64,000 nt of DNA from Methylobacterium sp. E-065 (GCF_022829605.1 NZ_JAKSYD010000188.1:1-64000), one strand, 5' to 3'. Numbered from the stretch's first letter, positions 49,176-59,479 are shown. Numbers and translations: made by a program. Notes: generated by a model not told the origin, from the sequence alone.

Positions 49176-51530
49176 TCACCCGGCCTGGATGAAGCTGTCG
49201 AGGACCATCTTCCGGCCGGCCTTATCGAAGTCAACGGTCAGCTTATTGCCATCCACGCCGGCGATCGTTCCCGGGCCGAACTTGGTGTGGAAGACCCGCT
49301 GGCCCCCCTCGAACGCGGACGGCGTACCGGTCGATTTGGCGATCAGCTCGCCCTCGATCTGACGCGGGCCGCCGGATCGCCCACCCGGTGCCGAGCCGAA
49401 GCCGCGGCCGCCCTGGGGCGCCGTGTTGGCCTGCGCCCGCTGCCAGCCCGGCGTGCCGTAGCTCGATCCGAATGGCGTCGGGTTGCGGTCGAACCGCGAG
49501 GCGCCGGCGGAGAAATGAGCCGGCGCCTCGACCACGTCGACCGCGGATTCCGGCAATTCGTCGATGAACCGGGACGGGATGGTCGAGGACCAGAGGCTGT
49601 GGATCCGCCGGTTGACCGCGAAGGACAGCTTCGCTCGCTTGCGGGCTCGGGTCAGCCCGACATGGGCGAGCCGCCGCTCCTCCTCCAGGCCCGCCCGCCC
49701 GCTCTCGTCCAGCGCCCGCTGGCTCGGGAACAAGCCGTCCTCCCAGCCTGGGAGGAACACGGTGTCGAATTCCAGGCCCTTGGCGGCGTGGAGCGTCATC
49801 AGCGAGACGCGGTCGGCGCCCTCGGTCTCGGAGGCTTCCATCACCAGGGAGACGTGCTCCAGGAACGCCGCCATGTCGGGGAATTCCTCCATTGAGCGGA
49901 CGAATTCCTTCAGGTTCTCCAGGCGGCCTGCGGCGTCGGCCGAGCGGTCCTTCTGCCACATCTCGGTGTAGCCGGATTCCTCCAGGATGGTCTGCGCGAC
50001 CTCGCTGTGCGGCTGCGACTCCACGAGCCGCGCCCAGCGGGAAAAGCTCTCGGTGAGCGCCCGCACGGTCGAGCGGACCCGGGGCTTCAACTCGTCGGTC
50101 TCGCACAGGCGCTCGGCGGCGATTCGCAGGGGCAGGCGGTTGGCCCGGCCGTAGGTGTGGAGCTGCTGGAGCGTGGCGTCGCCGAGGCCGCGCTTCGGGG
50201 TGTTGACGATCCGCTCGAAGGCGAGGTCGTCGCTGACATTCACGGTGGCGCGTAGATACGCCAGCGCGTCGCGGATCTCGGCCCGCTCGTAGAAGCGGGG
50301 GCCGCCGATCACCCGGTAGGGCAGGCCCAGCTGGACGAACCGATCCTCGATTTCGCGCATCTGCGCGGAGATCCGCACCAGCACGGCGATCTCCGACAGG
50401 GCGTGCTGCTTGGCCTGGAGGGATTCGATCGCTTCGGCGAGCATCCGCGCCTCCTCTTCCGAATCCCAGGCGCCCGTCACGGTGACGCGCTCGCCCGGCT
50501 CGTCGTCGGTGCGCAGGGTCTTGCCGAGGCGGCTCTCGTTCTTGGCGATCAGCCCGGAGGCGGCGGCCAGGATGTGGCCGGTGGAGCGGTAGTTGCGCTC
50601 CAGTCGCACCACCACGGCGCCGGGGAAATCGTGCTCGAAGCGCAGGATGTTGTCGACCTCGGCGCCGCGCCAGCCGTAGATCGACTGGTCGTCGTCACCC
50701 ACGCAGGCGATGTTTTTCCGGTTTTGCGCCAGCAATCTCAGCCACAGGTACTGGGCGACGTTGGTGTCCTGATACTCGTCGACCAGGATGTAGCGGAACC
50801 TGTCCTGGTAGTTGGCCAGAACGTCGGGATTTTCCCGCCAGAGCTTGAGGCACAGCAGCAAGAGATCGCCGAAATCGACGGCGTTCAGCGTCGCGAGCCG
50901 GGCCTGATAGGCGGTGTAGAGGGTGCCACCCTTGCCGAACGCGAAGGCCGAGGCTTCGCCGGGCGGCACCTGCTCGGGGGAGAGGCCGCGGTTCTTCCAG
51001 CCGTCGATGGCGTGTGACAGGGCCCGGGCGGGCCAGCGCTTCTCGTCGACGTTCTGGTCAGCGATCACCTGCTTCATCAGCCGGAGCTGGTCGTCGGTGC
51101 CCAGGATGGTGAAATCGGATTTGAGCCCGACCATTTCGGCGTGGCGCCGCAGGATCTTGGTGCCGATGGCGTGGAAGGTGCCGAGCCAGGGCATGCCCTC
51201 GCCGGCGGGGCCGATCAGCGCACCGATCCGGTGCTTCATTTCCCGGGCGGCCTTGTTGGTGAAGGTCACCGCCAGGATGTCGAATGGGCGCGCCCGGTTG
51301 GTGGAGATCAGGTGGGCGATGCGGGTGGTCAGCACCCGTGTCTTGCCGGTGCCGGCGCCGGCCAGCACGAGGATGGGGCCCTCCGTGGTCTCGACGGCGC
51401 GCCGCTGCTCGGGGTTGAGGCCTTCGAGATACGAGGCGGCGTCGCGACGGAGCGCGCCCATGGCGCGGGCGGCGATGGAGGAGGACGGAGCGCCGTCCCC
51501 GGCGGGCTGCGCATGCGGGTGGTTCTGCAT
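49176..51530 (-). CDS. uvrD: ATP-dependent DNA helicase UvrD/PcrA
   Basis: The 784-residue superfamily 1A helicase has the Q-motif LNPEQRRAVE, Walker A AGAGTGKT (about 57-64), motif Ia AVTFTNKAAREMKHR, motif II VDEYQDTN, motif III VGDDDQSIYGWRGA, motif IV VRLERNYRS, motif V VSLMTLHAAKGLEFDTVFLPGWEDGLFP and motif VI RLAHVGLTRARKRA. The C-terminal tail (FGPGTIAGVDGNKLTVDFDKAGRKMVLDSFI) is the Tudor-like domain that contacts RNA polymerase in PcrA. It unwinds DNA in excision and mismatch repair. ATG at 51530 is preferred over an in-frame TTG at 51548. Confidence 0.94.
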   Translation of the reverse strand: MQNHPHAQPAGDGAPSSSIAARAMGALRRDAASYLEGLNPEQRRAVETTEGPILVLAGAGTGKTRVLTTRIAHLISTNRARPFDILAVTFTNKAAREMKHRIGALIGPAGEGMPWLGTFHAIGTKILRRHAEMVGLKSDFTILGTDDQLRLMKQVIADQNVDEKRWPARALSHAIDGWKNRGLSPEQVPPGEASAFAFGKGGTLYTAYQARLATLNAVDFGDLLLLCLKLWRENPDVLANYQDRFRYILVDEYQDTNVAQYLWLRLLAQNRKNIACVGDDDQSIYGWRGAEVDNILRFEHDFPGAVVVRLERNYRSTGHILAAASGLIAKNESRLGKTLRTDDEPGERVTVTGAWDSEEEARMLAEAIESLQAKQHALSEIAVLVRISAQMREIEDRFVQLGLPYRVIGGPRFYERAEIRDALAYLRATVNVSDDLAFERIVNTPKRGLGDATLQQLHTYGRANRLPLRIAAERLCETDELKPRVRSTVRALTESFSRWARLVESQPHSEVAQTILEESGYTEMWQKDRSADAAGRLENLKEFVRSMEEFPDMAAFLEHVSLVMEASETEGADRVSLMTLHAAKGLEFDTVFLPGWEDGLFPSQRALDESGRAGLEEERRLAHVGLTRARKRAKLSFAVNRRIHSLWSSTIPSRFIDELPESAVDVVEAPAHFSAGASRFDRNPTPFGSSYGTPGWQRAQANTAPQGGRGFGSAPGGRSGGPRQIEGELIAKSTGTPSAFEGGQRVFHTKFGPGTIAGVDGNKLTVDFDKAGRKMVLDSFIQAG

Positions 51531-51829
51531 CCTGCTTCCCTGGACCAAATCGCGAACGGCGTCGAGGTGGTTCGGGTGGGGATGCGACCGGAGGGTGTGG
51601 GGCGGGGTGGTGGATCTTGCCCGTCGGCTGCGGCGTCGCTGTACAATCCGAGCGCTGCGCCGAGCCCGGTCCGCGAGTGCTCGAACAGCTACCGGCAGGG
51701 CACCCGAGACGAGACTTGCGTCCCGCGCGGCGAGGGACGTGGCGAAGTCCCGATCGGCCCCGCTGGCAAAGGGCTCCGGATCCCACCCCCGCCCAACCTT
51801 GGGCGGAAGCCGGACCCGGAAACCGCTAC

Positions 51830-52027
51830 TTACTTGTGGTTCTCGGCGCTCTTGCCGTGAGCCTTGGTCGAATGCTCCTTGGCCTTGTCCGCGTGGCCGT
51901 GCGCTTCCGTCGAGTGCTTGTGGCCTGCCGCGTGGTCGCCCTTGCCGTGATGCTCGGCGGCTGCGCGATGCGACTTGGCGGCCTTCTCGTGGTGCTCGGC
52001 AGCCTCGGTATGAGCCTTCTGGGGCAT
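51830..52027 (-). CDS. small His-rich, Ala/Lys-rich protein
   Basis: The 65-residue protein contains 14 His, 15 Ala and 10 Lys in helical, loosely repeated units (EAAEHHEKAAKSH, RAAAEHHGKGDHAAG, DKAKEHSTKAHGKS). There is no signal peptide. AGGAAAAC lies before the ATG at 52027; the 36 codons upstream in the frame look non-coding. His-rich helical peptides can buffer metals or bind nucleic acid. Related short proteins appear to be common in Methylobacterium-like genomes but have no function. 299 bases without a gene lie between it and uvrD. Confidence 0.65.
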   Translation of the reverse strand: MPQKAHTEAAEHHEKAAKSHRAAAEHHGKGDHAAGHKHSTEAHGHADKAKEHSTKAHGKSAENHK

Positions 52028-52419
52028 GATGTTTTCCTGTGCTGACGTGCCTGTTTGGCGGGCCTCAAACATCCTGGCGGCGATCCCGTTGCGCACCTCG
52101 CGGCAAGTTGACAATTTTTGCGAATGTACCATCAAGCATACTAGATTTTTAGACCGGACCTAAGTGCCTTCTGCCGTATGATTATACATTTCGAGACTGG
52201 AATTTCGATCAAGATCGGTGGGTAAATCATACCGTCTCTTTTCCGGCCATGAACGATCCGTTCCTGCGGATAGTCAGGCCGCGACAGGGCGACATGGTCC
52301 TGACCGCGTAGATCCCGCGCTGGCGCCCCCGGCCCCTTATCGTGCTAAGGCCGGTGCGATTTGCCCGCGGGGGCACGCGGGGGGCGGTCCCGCGCGGACA
52401 CGAGTGCGGAACGGGAACG
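52028..52419. other. AT-rich divergent intergenic region
   Basis: About 390 bases between the His-rich peptide gene and the divergent AsmA-like gene. 52110-52240 is AT-rich and is the likely promoter zone for one or both. No gene or clear palindrome is seen. Confidence 0.4.
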
Positions 52420-55400
52420 GTGCGTGATCTTCTGACCGCGCTGGCGGGCGCCGTCATCCTGGTTCTCGTGGCGGCGCTGGCCGTCCCGCCTTTCGTGGAT
52501 TGGCAGGCCCACCGCGCCCTGGTCGACCGGGCGATCGCCCAATCGCTCGGCGTCCCGGCCCGGACCGACGGGCGGATCGAGGTCCGGCTCCTGCCCTCGC
52601 CGCGGCTGCGCGTGGATCGCCTGCATATCGGGACCGACCCGGAGCGCCCGAGCCTCGACGCCCGGTTCGTCAAGGCCGAGATCGCGCTGGCGCCGCTCCT
52701 GAAGGGCGAGTTCCGCTTCACCGAAACCCGGGTCGGCCGGGCCGAGATCAGGCTCCCGCTCGCCGGTCCCGACGCCCTGAAGTTGCCGCCCGATCTCGGC
52801 GAATCCCTGCGTGGGCGCGATTTCGCGATCGAGGCGCTGCACGTCCAGCAATTCCTCGTCACCACGCAAGTGCCGGCGACCGGCCGGACCGATCAGTTCT
52901 ACGCCCAGGATCTGACCCTGCAGGCGCCGGCCCTCGTCGGGCCGTGGCGCGTGGAGGGCACGAGCGGCGGCGTGCCGTTCCGGGCGGTCAGCGGCACGCC
53001 GGGATCGGACGGGCGGGTCGCGGTGAAGATCTCGGGTGGCGGCGATGCCCATCCGCGATTCGAGGCGGACGCGCGGTTCGGCCTCGCCCCCCAGGAGAGC
53101 GGCGGCGCTGTCCAGGTGGAGTCCGAGGGCACCGCCCGCCTTGTGGTCGGCCCGCCCACCCAGGTCGCGGGCGCCTATCTGCCGTTCTCGCTGAGCGGGG
53201 CGTTCAAGGCCCGGGGCGCGCTGGTGCGGTTCGAGGGGGTGGATCTCGCGATCGATCCCGGCGGGCGCACCCTGCGGCTCGGCGGCACCGGCCGGCTCGA
53301 CCTGCGCCAATGGCGCGCCGGCCTGAGCCTGGAGGCCCGCCGCCTCGACCTCGACGCCTTCCTGACCTCGACCGAGGGCCAGAACCTGATCGCCCGCGGC
53401 CTGCCCAATTGGGGCGGTGCGCTTCCGGCGATGCTCGACCTCGACCTTTCGGTGGGCAGCGCCGTGCTCGGGGGCGACGAATTGTCGAACCTCGTGCTGA
53501 CCGGCACCGTGGAGCGCGCCGGCGGCCTGCTGCTGCGCCGCCTCTCGGTCACCGGCCCGGCGGACTCGACTCTGAGCGTGAGCGGGCAGGTCGAGACGGC
53601 GCCGTTCCGCCTGACCGGCCCGGTGGCGCTCGTCGCGCCCGATTCGGAGGCGCTGGGCCGCTATCTGCGCCGCCTCGGCGTGGAGGGGCCGCTGACCGCG
53701 CTGCTCGACGGACGCCGGATCGAGGCCGCGGCCGATCTGTCCGCGGATCCCGCGAGCCTGTCCCTGCGCAACCTGCGCGTCGCGCTCGGCCCCGCCCGGA
53801 TCACCGGGAACGCCCGCTACACGGCCGCTGAGGCCGGGGTCCGGGGCCGGTTCGATGCGCAGATCCGGGCGAACGGCATCGACATCGCGGCCCTGCCGCC
53901 CCTCGGGACGACGCTCGGGACCCTGCGCGACCTCGATCTCGCCCTGACCCTGGAGGCCCGGGACGTTCGCTTCGGGACCATCGGATCCGGCAACGGCACC
54001 ATCGCGGCCAGCATCCAGACGGATGGCGCCAGCGTCGTGGTCGACAGTCTCGCGGTGACCGATCTCGCGGGGGCGAGCGCCACGCTGTCCGGCCGGATCG
54101 GCGCGGACGGGACCGGGCGCGTCTCGGGCCGCCTGAAGGCCCCGGTGGCGGCGCCGCTGCTCGGCCTGCTTGAACGGGTCTGGGTCGGCGAGCTGCGCCT
54201 GCTGCCGCCCTTCCTGAAGGACGCGCCCCTCGACCTCGCCGTCACCCTCGACCGCGAGGGCACCGCCGGGGCGCTGCGCACGCAGGCGAAGGGCAGCGCG
54301 GGCGGCGGTACCCTCGATCTGACGCTGGCGAGCCGCGGGGCACGGATCGAGGGCGGCACCGCCGCCTTGAGCACCGCCCGGGCCGGCACATGGTTCGGGC
54401 GGGCGGACATCCCGGGCCTCCAGCGACCGGCCGAGCTGCGCTTGAGCGCCGAGCGGCCGGAGGAGTCCGCCCTCGCGATCACGGCCGACGGGACGGTGGC
54501 GGGGTTACGGATCGCGACGGCCCGGCCGATCCTCTTCGGCGCGGACGCGCTGCCGACCGGGGGCGCGCTCCGGGTTGAAACGGCCGATCTCGCGCCCTTC
54601 CTGACGCTGGCCGGCGCCGCGAGCCTGCAGCCCGGCGCGTGGCCTGCCGACCTGACCGTCACGCTGTCTCAGGAGGCGGGCGCCAGCGCCGCGGCGCTGA
54701 CCGGGCAGATCGCAGGATCCGCTGTCGACGGGACGCTGCTGCACGCGCCCGGCGGCATCCTGCGCGGTCGCCTCACCCTCGACCGGTTGTCGCTGCCCCA
54801 GGTGGCGGCCGCGCTCGTGCTCCCGGTGCAGGAGAACGGACGGTTCGGGTCGCCGGGTCATTTCCCGGCCATCACCCTCGATGCGCGCATCGCCAAGCTC
54901 GATCTCGGCCGCGGCCTCGCGGCGACCGACGCCACCGTGGCGCTGGGCCTGTCGGAGGCCAGCCTGACCCTGCGCGACCTGACGGCCAAGCTCGGCGGGG
55001 GGCGGATCGCGGGATCGGCCACGATCACCCGAGCGGGCGCCGGCGCGGCGCTCTCGGGTTCCGGCAGCCTGGCGGACGTGGCGATCGCCGGGCTCGGCGG
55101 CGGCCCGATCGGCGGCCGCCTGGATGCGGATCTGCGCTTCTCCACCGCCGCCGAGACGCTCCCGGGCCTCGGCGACGGGCTCTCGGGCAGCGGCACGCTG
55201 ATCCTCAAGGACCTGCGCATCCCGGCGGCCGATCCGGGCGCGCCAGGGCGCGCGCTCGCCCGGGCAGTGGAGATCGATGACCCGCTGCGTGAGGGGCGCC
55301 TGCAGGCCCTGGTCGCGGAGGAACTCGGCAAGGCGGCGGCCCAGGCCAGCGGTCCCGCACGCGCCGCCGCCACGATCGTGGGCGGGATCCTGCGGGCCGG

Positions 55401-55863
55401 CCAGTACGACATCGATTTCGGGTCCGCCCGCTGGGCCGGCACGATCGGCTACGACCTGCGCAACGCCCGCCTCGACGCCCGCGGGACGTTGACCGGCGGT
55501 CCGGTGCCCCGGGGCTGGAGCACCGGACCGTCGACGATCCAGCTCGGCCTCGCGGGACCGCTTTCGGCCCCCGACCAGGTGCTCGATGTCGGCGCCCTGT
55601 CGAACGGGCTCGCCGCCTTCGTGCTCCAGCGCGAGCTGGAGACGATCGAGCTGACGGAGGCCGATCAGGTGGAGCGGCAGCGCCGCCGCGCCCGGATCGA
55701 GATGGACAAGGCCCGCGCGGCGGCCCTCAAGGCGGCTGCCGATAAGGCCGCGGCGGAGAAAGCTGCCGCGGAGAAAGCCGCCGCCGAGGAGGCGGCGCGC
55801 CGGGCGCGGAGCCTCGGTGAGGGGATCGCCCAGCCGCCCGCACCCGCGGAGGCTCAGCCCTGA
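52420..55863 (+). CDS. AsmA-family envelope protein, very long
   Basis: The 1147-residue protein has an N-terminal signal anchor (VRDLLTALAGAVILVLVAALAVPPFVDW), then the AsmA start pattern (RTDGRIEVRLLPSPRLRVDRLHIG) and a long series of beta-strand repeats. An AsmA C-terminal domain follows around GGGRIAGSATITRAG, VAIAGLGGGPIGGRLDADLRFS and GSGTLILKDLRIPAADPGA. The last 80 residues are an Ala/Lys/Glu/Arg coiled coil (residues about 1090-1130). AsmA-like proteins bridge the envelope and affect outer-membrane lipid transport and assembly. The start is GTG at 52420. It is convergent with oligopeptidase B, with ten bases between stops. Confidence 0.85.
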   Translation: MRDLLTALAGAVILVLVAALAVPPFVDWQAHRALVDRAIAQSLGVPARTDGRIEVRLLPSPRLRVDRLHIGTDPERPSLDARFVKAEIALAPLLKGEFRFTETRVGRAEIRLPLAGPDALKLPPDLGESLRGRDFAIEALHVQQFLVTTQVPATGRTDQFYAQDLTLQAPALVGPWRVEGTSGGVPFRAVSGTPGSDGRVAVKISGGGDAHPRFEADARFGLAPQESGGAVQVESEGTARLVVGPPTQVAGAYLPFSLSGAFKARGALVRFEGVDLAIDPGGRTLRLGGTGRLDLRQWRAGLSLEARRLDLDAFLTSTEGQNLIARGLPNWGGALPAMLDLDLSVGSAVLGGDELSNLVLTGTVERAGGLLLRRLSVTGPADSTLSVSGQVETAPFRLTGPVALVAPDSEALGRYLRRLGVEGPLTALLDGRRIEAAADLSADPASLSLRNLRVALGPARITGNARYTAAEAGVRGRFDAQIRANGIDIAALPPLGTTLGTLRDLDLALTLEARDVRFGTIGSGNGTIAASIQTDGASVVVDSLAVTDLAGASATLSGRIGADGTGRVSGRLKAPVAAPLLGLLERVWVGELRLLPPFLKDAPLDLAVTLDREGTAGALRTQAKGSAGGGTLDLTLASRGARIEGGTAALSTARAGTWFGRADIPGLQRPAELRLSAERPEESALAITADGTVAGLRIATARPILFGADALPTGGALRVETADLAPFLTLAGAASLQPGAWPADLTVTLSQEAGASAAALTGQIAGSAVDGTLLHAPGGILRGRLTLDRLSLPQVAAALVLPVQENGRFGSPGHFPAITLDARIAKLDLGRGLAATDATVALGLSEASLTLRDLTAKLGGGRIAGSATITRAGAGAALSGSGSLADVAIAGLGGGPIGGRLDADLRFSTAAETLPGLGDGLSGSGTLILKDLRIPAADPGAPGRALARAVEIDDPLREGRLQALVAEELGKAAAQASGPARAAATIVGGILRAGQYDIDFGSARWAGTIGYDLRNARLDARGTLTGGPVPRGWSTGPSTIQLGLAGPLSAPDQVLDVGALSNGLAAFVLQRELETIELTEADQVERQRRRARIEMDKARAAALKAAADKAAAEKAAAEKAAAEEAARRARSLGEGIAQPPAPAEAQP

Positions 55864-55873
55864 CCGGCGGGTC

Positions 55874-58021
55874 TCAAGCCTTCCCCACCGCCATCAGCGC
55901 GAACGCATGGATCAACGCCACCTCCTCCAGCCGGTCGAACCGTCCGGCGGCGCCCCCGTGGCCGGCCTCCATGTTGATCCGCAGGAGCACCGGGCCGCCC
56001 CCCGTCATGGTGGCGCGTAGCCGCGCCACCCATTTGGCCGGCTCCCAGTAGGTCACCCGCGGATCGGTGAGGCCGCCGAGTGCCAGGATCGCCGGGTAAT
56101 CCTGCGCGGCGACGTTGTCGTACGGCGAGTACGAAAGGATCGTCTGGAAGGCGGTCTCGCTCTCGGCCGGATTGCCCCATTCGGGCCATTCGGGCGGGGT
56201 CAGCGGCAGTTCGGCGTCGAGCATCGTGTTGAGCACGTCGACGAAGGGCACATCGGCCACGATGCCGGCGAACAGCTCGGGCGCCATGTTGGCCACCGCC
56301 CCCATCAGCATGCCGCCCGCCGATCCGCCGTGGGCGACGATGCGTTTCTCGGCGGTGTAGCGGGCCGCGATCAGCGCCCGCGCGCAGGCGATGAAGTCCG
56401 TGAACGTGTTGGGCTTCTTCTCGCGCTTGCCATCGAGATACCAGCGCCAGCCCTTCTCGGTGCCGCCGCGGATATGCGCGATGGCGTAGACGAAGCCGCG
56501 ATCGACGAGGCTCAGCAGGCTGGTCCGGAACGCCGCCGGCATCGGCGTGCCGTAGGAGCCGTAGCCGTAGAGCAGCAGCGGCGCGCTGCCGTCGAGGACC
56601 AGATCCCGCCGGTGCAGCAGCGAGATCGGCACCTGCTCGCCGTCCGGCGCGGTGGCGAACAGCCGCCGCGTCACGTAGGCCGCCGGGTCGTGCCCGCTCG
56701 GCACCGCCTGCCGCTTGCGCAGGGTGCGTGCCTTGGACCGGCACCCGTAGTCCCAGGTCTCCGATGGGGTCGTCATCGACGAGTAGACGAAACGGATCGT
56801 CTCCGTGTCGAAGGCGAGGCCGGCGCGCAGGCCGAGGGAATAGGCCTCCTCATCGAAGGCGACCGTGTGCTCGGCATCGTCGGCGAGGTCACGGATCACG
56901 ATCCGCGGCCGCGCATTCTCGATTTCCAGCCGGATCAGGTGATCCGCGAGCAGGTGCAGGTGGCGGATCATCACCCCCGGCCGATGCGGCACGAGGTCGG
57001 TCCAGTTGGCCCGGCCCGGATCGTCGAGCGGCGCGGTGACGATCTTGAAATCCTCGGCGCCGTCCGCGTTGGTGCGGATGAACAGCCGGTCGCCCCGGTG
57101 CTCCACCCCGTAGATCAGGAGCGGCTCACGCGGATGCACGAGGCGCAACGATGCCTCCGCCGCCTGCCGGTCGAGCAGCCGGACCTCGGAGGTCTCGTGG
57201 TCGCTCGCGGTCACGTCGAGGAAGGCGCCGGACTGGGTCTTGCCGATATGGACGAAATAGCCGGCATCCGGCTCGGTGTAGATCGTCTCGTCCGCGCTCT
57301 GCGCCGTGCCGAGGCGGTGGCGCAGGACCTTGGCGGGGCGGTGGTTGGCGTCGAGCGCCACGTACCAGAAGCTGTATCCGTCCGCGGCCCAGACCGCCTC
57401 GCCGGAGGTCGCCTCGACCCGGTCGTCGAGGTCGAGACCGGTCGCGATGTCGCGGACCCGGATCGTGTAGAGTTCCGATCCCTTGGTGTCGGCGCTCCAG
57501 GCGAGGCGCGCGTGGTCGTCGGAATGGACGGCTGCGGCAATCTCGAAGAACGGAAGGCCCGCGCCCTCCTGGTCGCCGTCGATCAGGATCGTCTCGTCCG
57601 GGTCCGGTCCGGCTTCGGGCACGTCGGGCGAGGTCGTCGGCCGTCGGCAGATCAACGGGTGCTGCCCGCCCTCCCGGTGGCGCGTGTAGTAGGCGAACGG
57701 CCCGTCCGGATCCGGGACGCCGCTCTCGTCCTCTTGGATCCGTCCGCGCATCTCGGCGACAAGCTGCCTGCGGAGATCCACGGTCCCGGCAAGCGCCGAT
57801 TCCGCGAAGGCGTTCTCGGCCTTCAGGTAGGCGGCGATGTCCTCGGGCAGCGCGGCGGGGTCCTTGAGGACCGTCTGCCAGTTCTCGGCCTTGAGCCACG
57901 CATAGGGATCCGTGATCTCCTGCCCGTGCACGCTGAACCGCCGGGGCCGCGCCTCGGCGATGGGGTGGGCAATCGGCATCCCGGTCTGGTGCGCCGGGAA
58001 GCCTCGGCCGATCTCCGTCAT
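55874..58021 (-). CDS. ptrB: oligopeptidase B (S9A prolyl-oligopeptidase family)
   Basis: The 715-residue serine peptidase has an N-terminal beta-propeller (about 70-420) and a C-terminal alpha/beta hydrolase domain. The catalytic triad is S567 (HGGSAGG), D653 (GLTDPRV) and H688 (EAGHGG). The GYGSYGTPMPAAF and DRGFVYAIAHIRGGTEKGWRWY segments and the WEPAKWVARLR motif after the Asp are diagnostic of OpdB, which cleaves short peptides after basic residues in the cytoplasm. The ATG at 58021 follows GGGAGAC. It is a single gene. Confidence 0.93.
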   Translation of the reverse strand: MTEIGRGFPAHQTGMPIAHPIAEARPRRFSVHGQEITDPYAWLKAENWQTVLKDPAALPEDIAAYLKAENAFAESALAGTVDLRRQLVAEMRGRIQEDESGVPDPDGPFAYYTRHREGGQHPLICRRPTTSPDVPEAGPDPDETILIDGDQEGAGLPFFEIAAAVHSDDHARLAWSADTKGSELYTIRVRDIATGLDLDDRVEATSGEAVWAADGYSFWYVALDANHRPAKVLRHRLGTAQSADETIYTEPDAGYFVHIGKTQSGAFLDVTASDHETSEVRLLDRQAAEASLRLVHPREPLLIYGVEHRGDRLFIRTNADGAEDFKIVTAPLDDPGRANWTDLVPHRPGVMIRHLHLLADHLIRLEIENARPRIVIRDLADDAEHTVAFDEEAYSLGLRAGLAFDTETIRFVYSSMTTPSETWDYGCRSKARTLRKRQAVPSGHDPAAYVTRRLFATAPDGEQVPISLLHRRDLVLDGSAPLLLYGYGSYGTPMPAAFRTSLLSLVDRGFVYAIAHIRGGTEKGWRWYLDGKREKKPNTFTDFIACARALIAARYTAEKRIVAHGGSAGGMLMGAVANMAPELFAGIVADVPFVDVLNTMLDAELPLTPPEWPEWGNPAESETAFQTILSYSPYDNVAAQDYPAILALGGLTDPRVTYWEPAKWVARLRATMTGGGPVLLRINMEAGHGGAAGRFDRLEEVALIHAFALMAVGKA

Positions 58022-58250
58022 CGTGTCTCCCATTGGATCCCGTCGCCTGGAATCCCGTCGCCTGCGGGCCAGGGCATGTGTCGCGCTGGCGCGCGGGATG
58101 CAAGGCGGTCCGGTGCAGGGCTGGTCCCAGGCCGCCGCGTCCTGAGCGGGGCGCGGCAGTCGCGTGGAGCCGGTTCCGGACTCAGGCGTTGGGACGCTGG
58201 CCGCGGCGCATCCGCGCGGGTGGTCGCCGGTCCGAATCGAAGGTGCCGAC

Positions 58251-58472
58251 ATGGCTGAAGCCCCCGATCCGAAGCCCGATCACCCCAAGCCGGACTTGGA
58301 GCAGGTGAACGACATTCTCGCGGAATGGGCCGCGCGCTCGGCGACCAGCAGCGCGGCGCTGATCGATCGACTCGAGGCGATGGGCTACGACGTGCGGGAC
58401 AAGTCGGAAGACGAGATCGCCGATATCCTGCATCGGCCGCCGACCCGCCAGGCCCGGCGAGATCCAAACTGA
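58251..58472 (+). CDS. small acidic hypothetical protein
   Basis: The 73-residue protein starts MAEAPDPKPDHPKPDLEQVN and has two short helices (ILAEWAARSATSSAALIDRLEAMGYDVRD, SEDEIADILHRPP). GAAGG lies eight bases upstream of the ATG. No family is recognised. It is 229 bases from the divergent oligopeptidase B gene and 95 before the DUF6456 gene. Confidence 0.55.
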   Translation: MAEAPDPKPDHPKPDLEQVNDILAEWAARSATSSAALIDRLEAMGYDVRDKSEDEIADILHRPPTRQARRDPN

Positions 58473-58567
58473 TCGCTGGGGATATAGGCAAAAAAGCCTT
58501 GAATTTCTCGAATTTCCTGAGAGGCTGAGCGCGCAGGCTGTTGCGTTGATCCTCAAAGGAACAAAAC

Positions 58568-59422
58568 ATGAACAGAAGCACCGGGCAAGATCCCCGCGGC
58601 GTCGACCCGTCGAAACGACGCGCGAAGCGAGCGACCGATCTGCCTCGCGAGGCCGCCCGTCTGCTGGCGCGGCTCGGCGAGCCAGGCGCCTATGCCCGGC
58701 CCGATCCGCTCGCCGAGGATTCACTGATCGTCCGGCGCGGGGGCGATGGCATCTCGGTGGGAAGCGGGCGCTTTGCGGCCGCCTCCGGCCGGGCCCTCGC
58801 GGCGGCCGATCTAGCGGACTGGGATGCCGCTGGCACGCGGTTGACGATCAGCACGGCCGGTCGGTCGCGCCTGCGCCGACAGGCAGCGGGGGGCGAGGCC
58901 GCCTTCGCGGCGCAGCACCGCGACTTGGTCGTGGAGCAGGAGGACCGGACGGCAGAGCCCGTTCTGCGCAACGCTGCCGAGAACCCGCTCGCCTGGATGG
59001 TGCGCCGCCGAGGCCGGGACGGCGTCCCGCTGATCGACGCCGCCTGCTTCGAAGCCGGCGAGCGGCTGCGGCGGGACATGACCGCCGCCGCGCTGCTGCC
59101 CCGGATGGGCGGCGAGTTCGGGGCCACGCGGGTCGATGGCGGCGGCCCGCGCGACCCGGCCTCGGCGGCCGACCACGTGGTCGCGGCCCGGCAGCGGGTG
59201 CGTGGCGCCCTCGACGCGGTCGGAAGCGACCTGTCCGGCCTGCTGATCGATCTCTGCGGCTTCCTGAAGGGGCTGGAGCGGATCGAGGTCGAGCGGCGCT
59301 GGCCGGCCCGCTCCGCCAAGGTCGTGGCCCGCATCGCCCTCGGTCGGCTCGCCGAGCATTACGGCCTGGAGCGGGAGGCGACCGGGCCGGAGCGGGCACG
59401 GCTGCGCCTGTGGCGGGGGTGA
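58568..59422 (+). CDS. DUF6456-domain protein
   Basis: The 284-residue basic protein has DLPREAARLLARLGEPGAYA at the N-terminus (helix-turn-helix-like) and the DUF6456 pattern in the second half: NPLAWMVRRRGRDGVPLIDAACFEAGERLRRDMTAAALLPRMG, then ARQRVRGALDAVGSDLSGLLIDLCGFLKGLERIEVERRWPARSAKVVARIALGRLAEHYGL. The family occurs in Hyphomicrobiales and looks like a DNA-binding protein, but the function is unknown. CAAAGGAAC precedes the ATG. Confidence 0.78.
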   Translation: MNRSTGQDPRGVDPSKRRAKRATDLPREAARLLARLGEPGAYARPDPLAEDSLIVRRGGDGISVGSGRFAAASGRALAAADLADWDAAGTRLTISTAGRSRLRRQAAGGEAAFAAQHRDLVVEQEDRTAEPVLRNAAENPLAWMVRRRGRDGVPLIDAACFEAGERLRRDMTAAALLPRMGGEFGATRVDGGGPRDPASAADHVVAARQRVRGALDAVGSDLSGLLIDLCGFLKGLERIEVERRWPARSAKVVARIALGRLAEHYGLEREATGPERARLRLWRG

Positions 59423-59479
59423 GGGCGGGCGGCCCCCCTGGGGCTGCGATGGTTGCACATCGCAGGCCGATCCGCTCTC

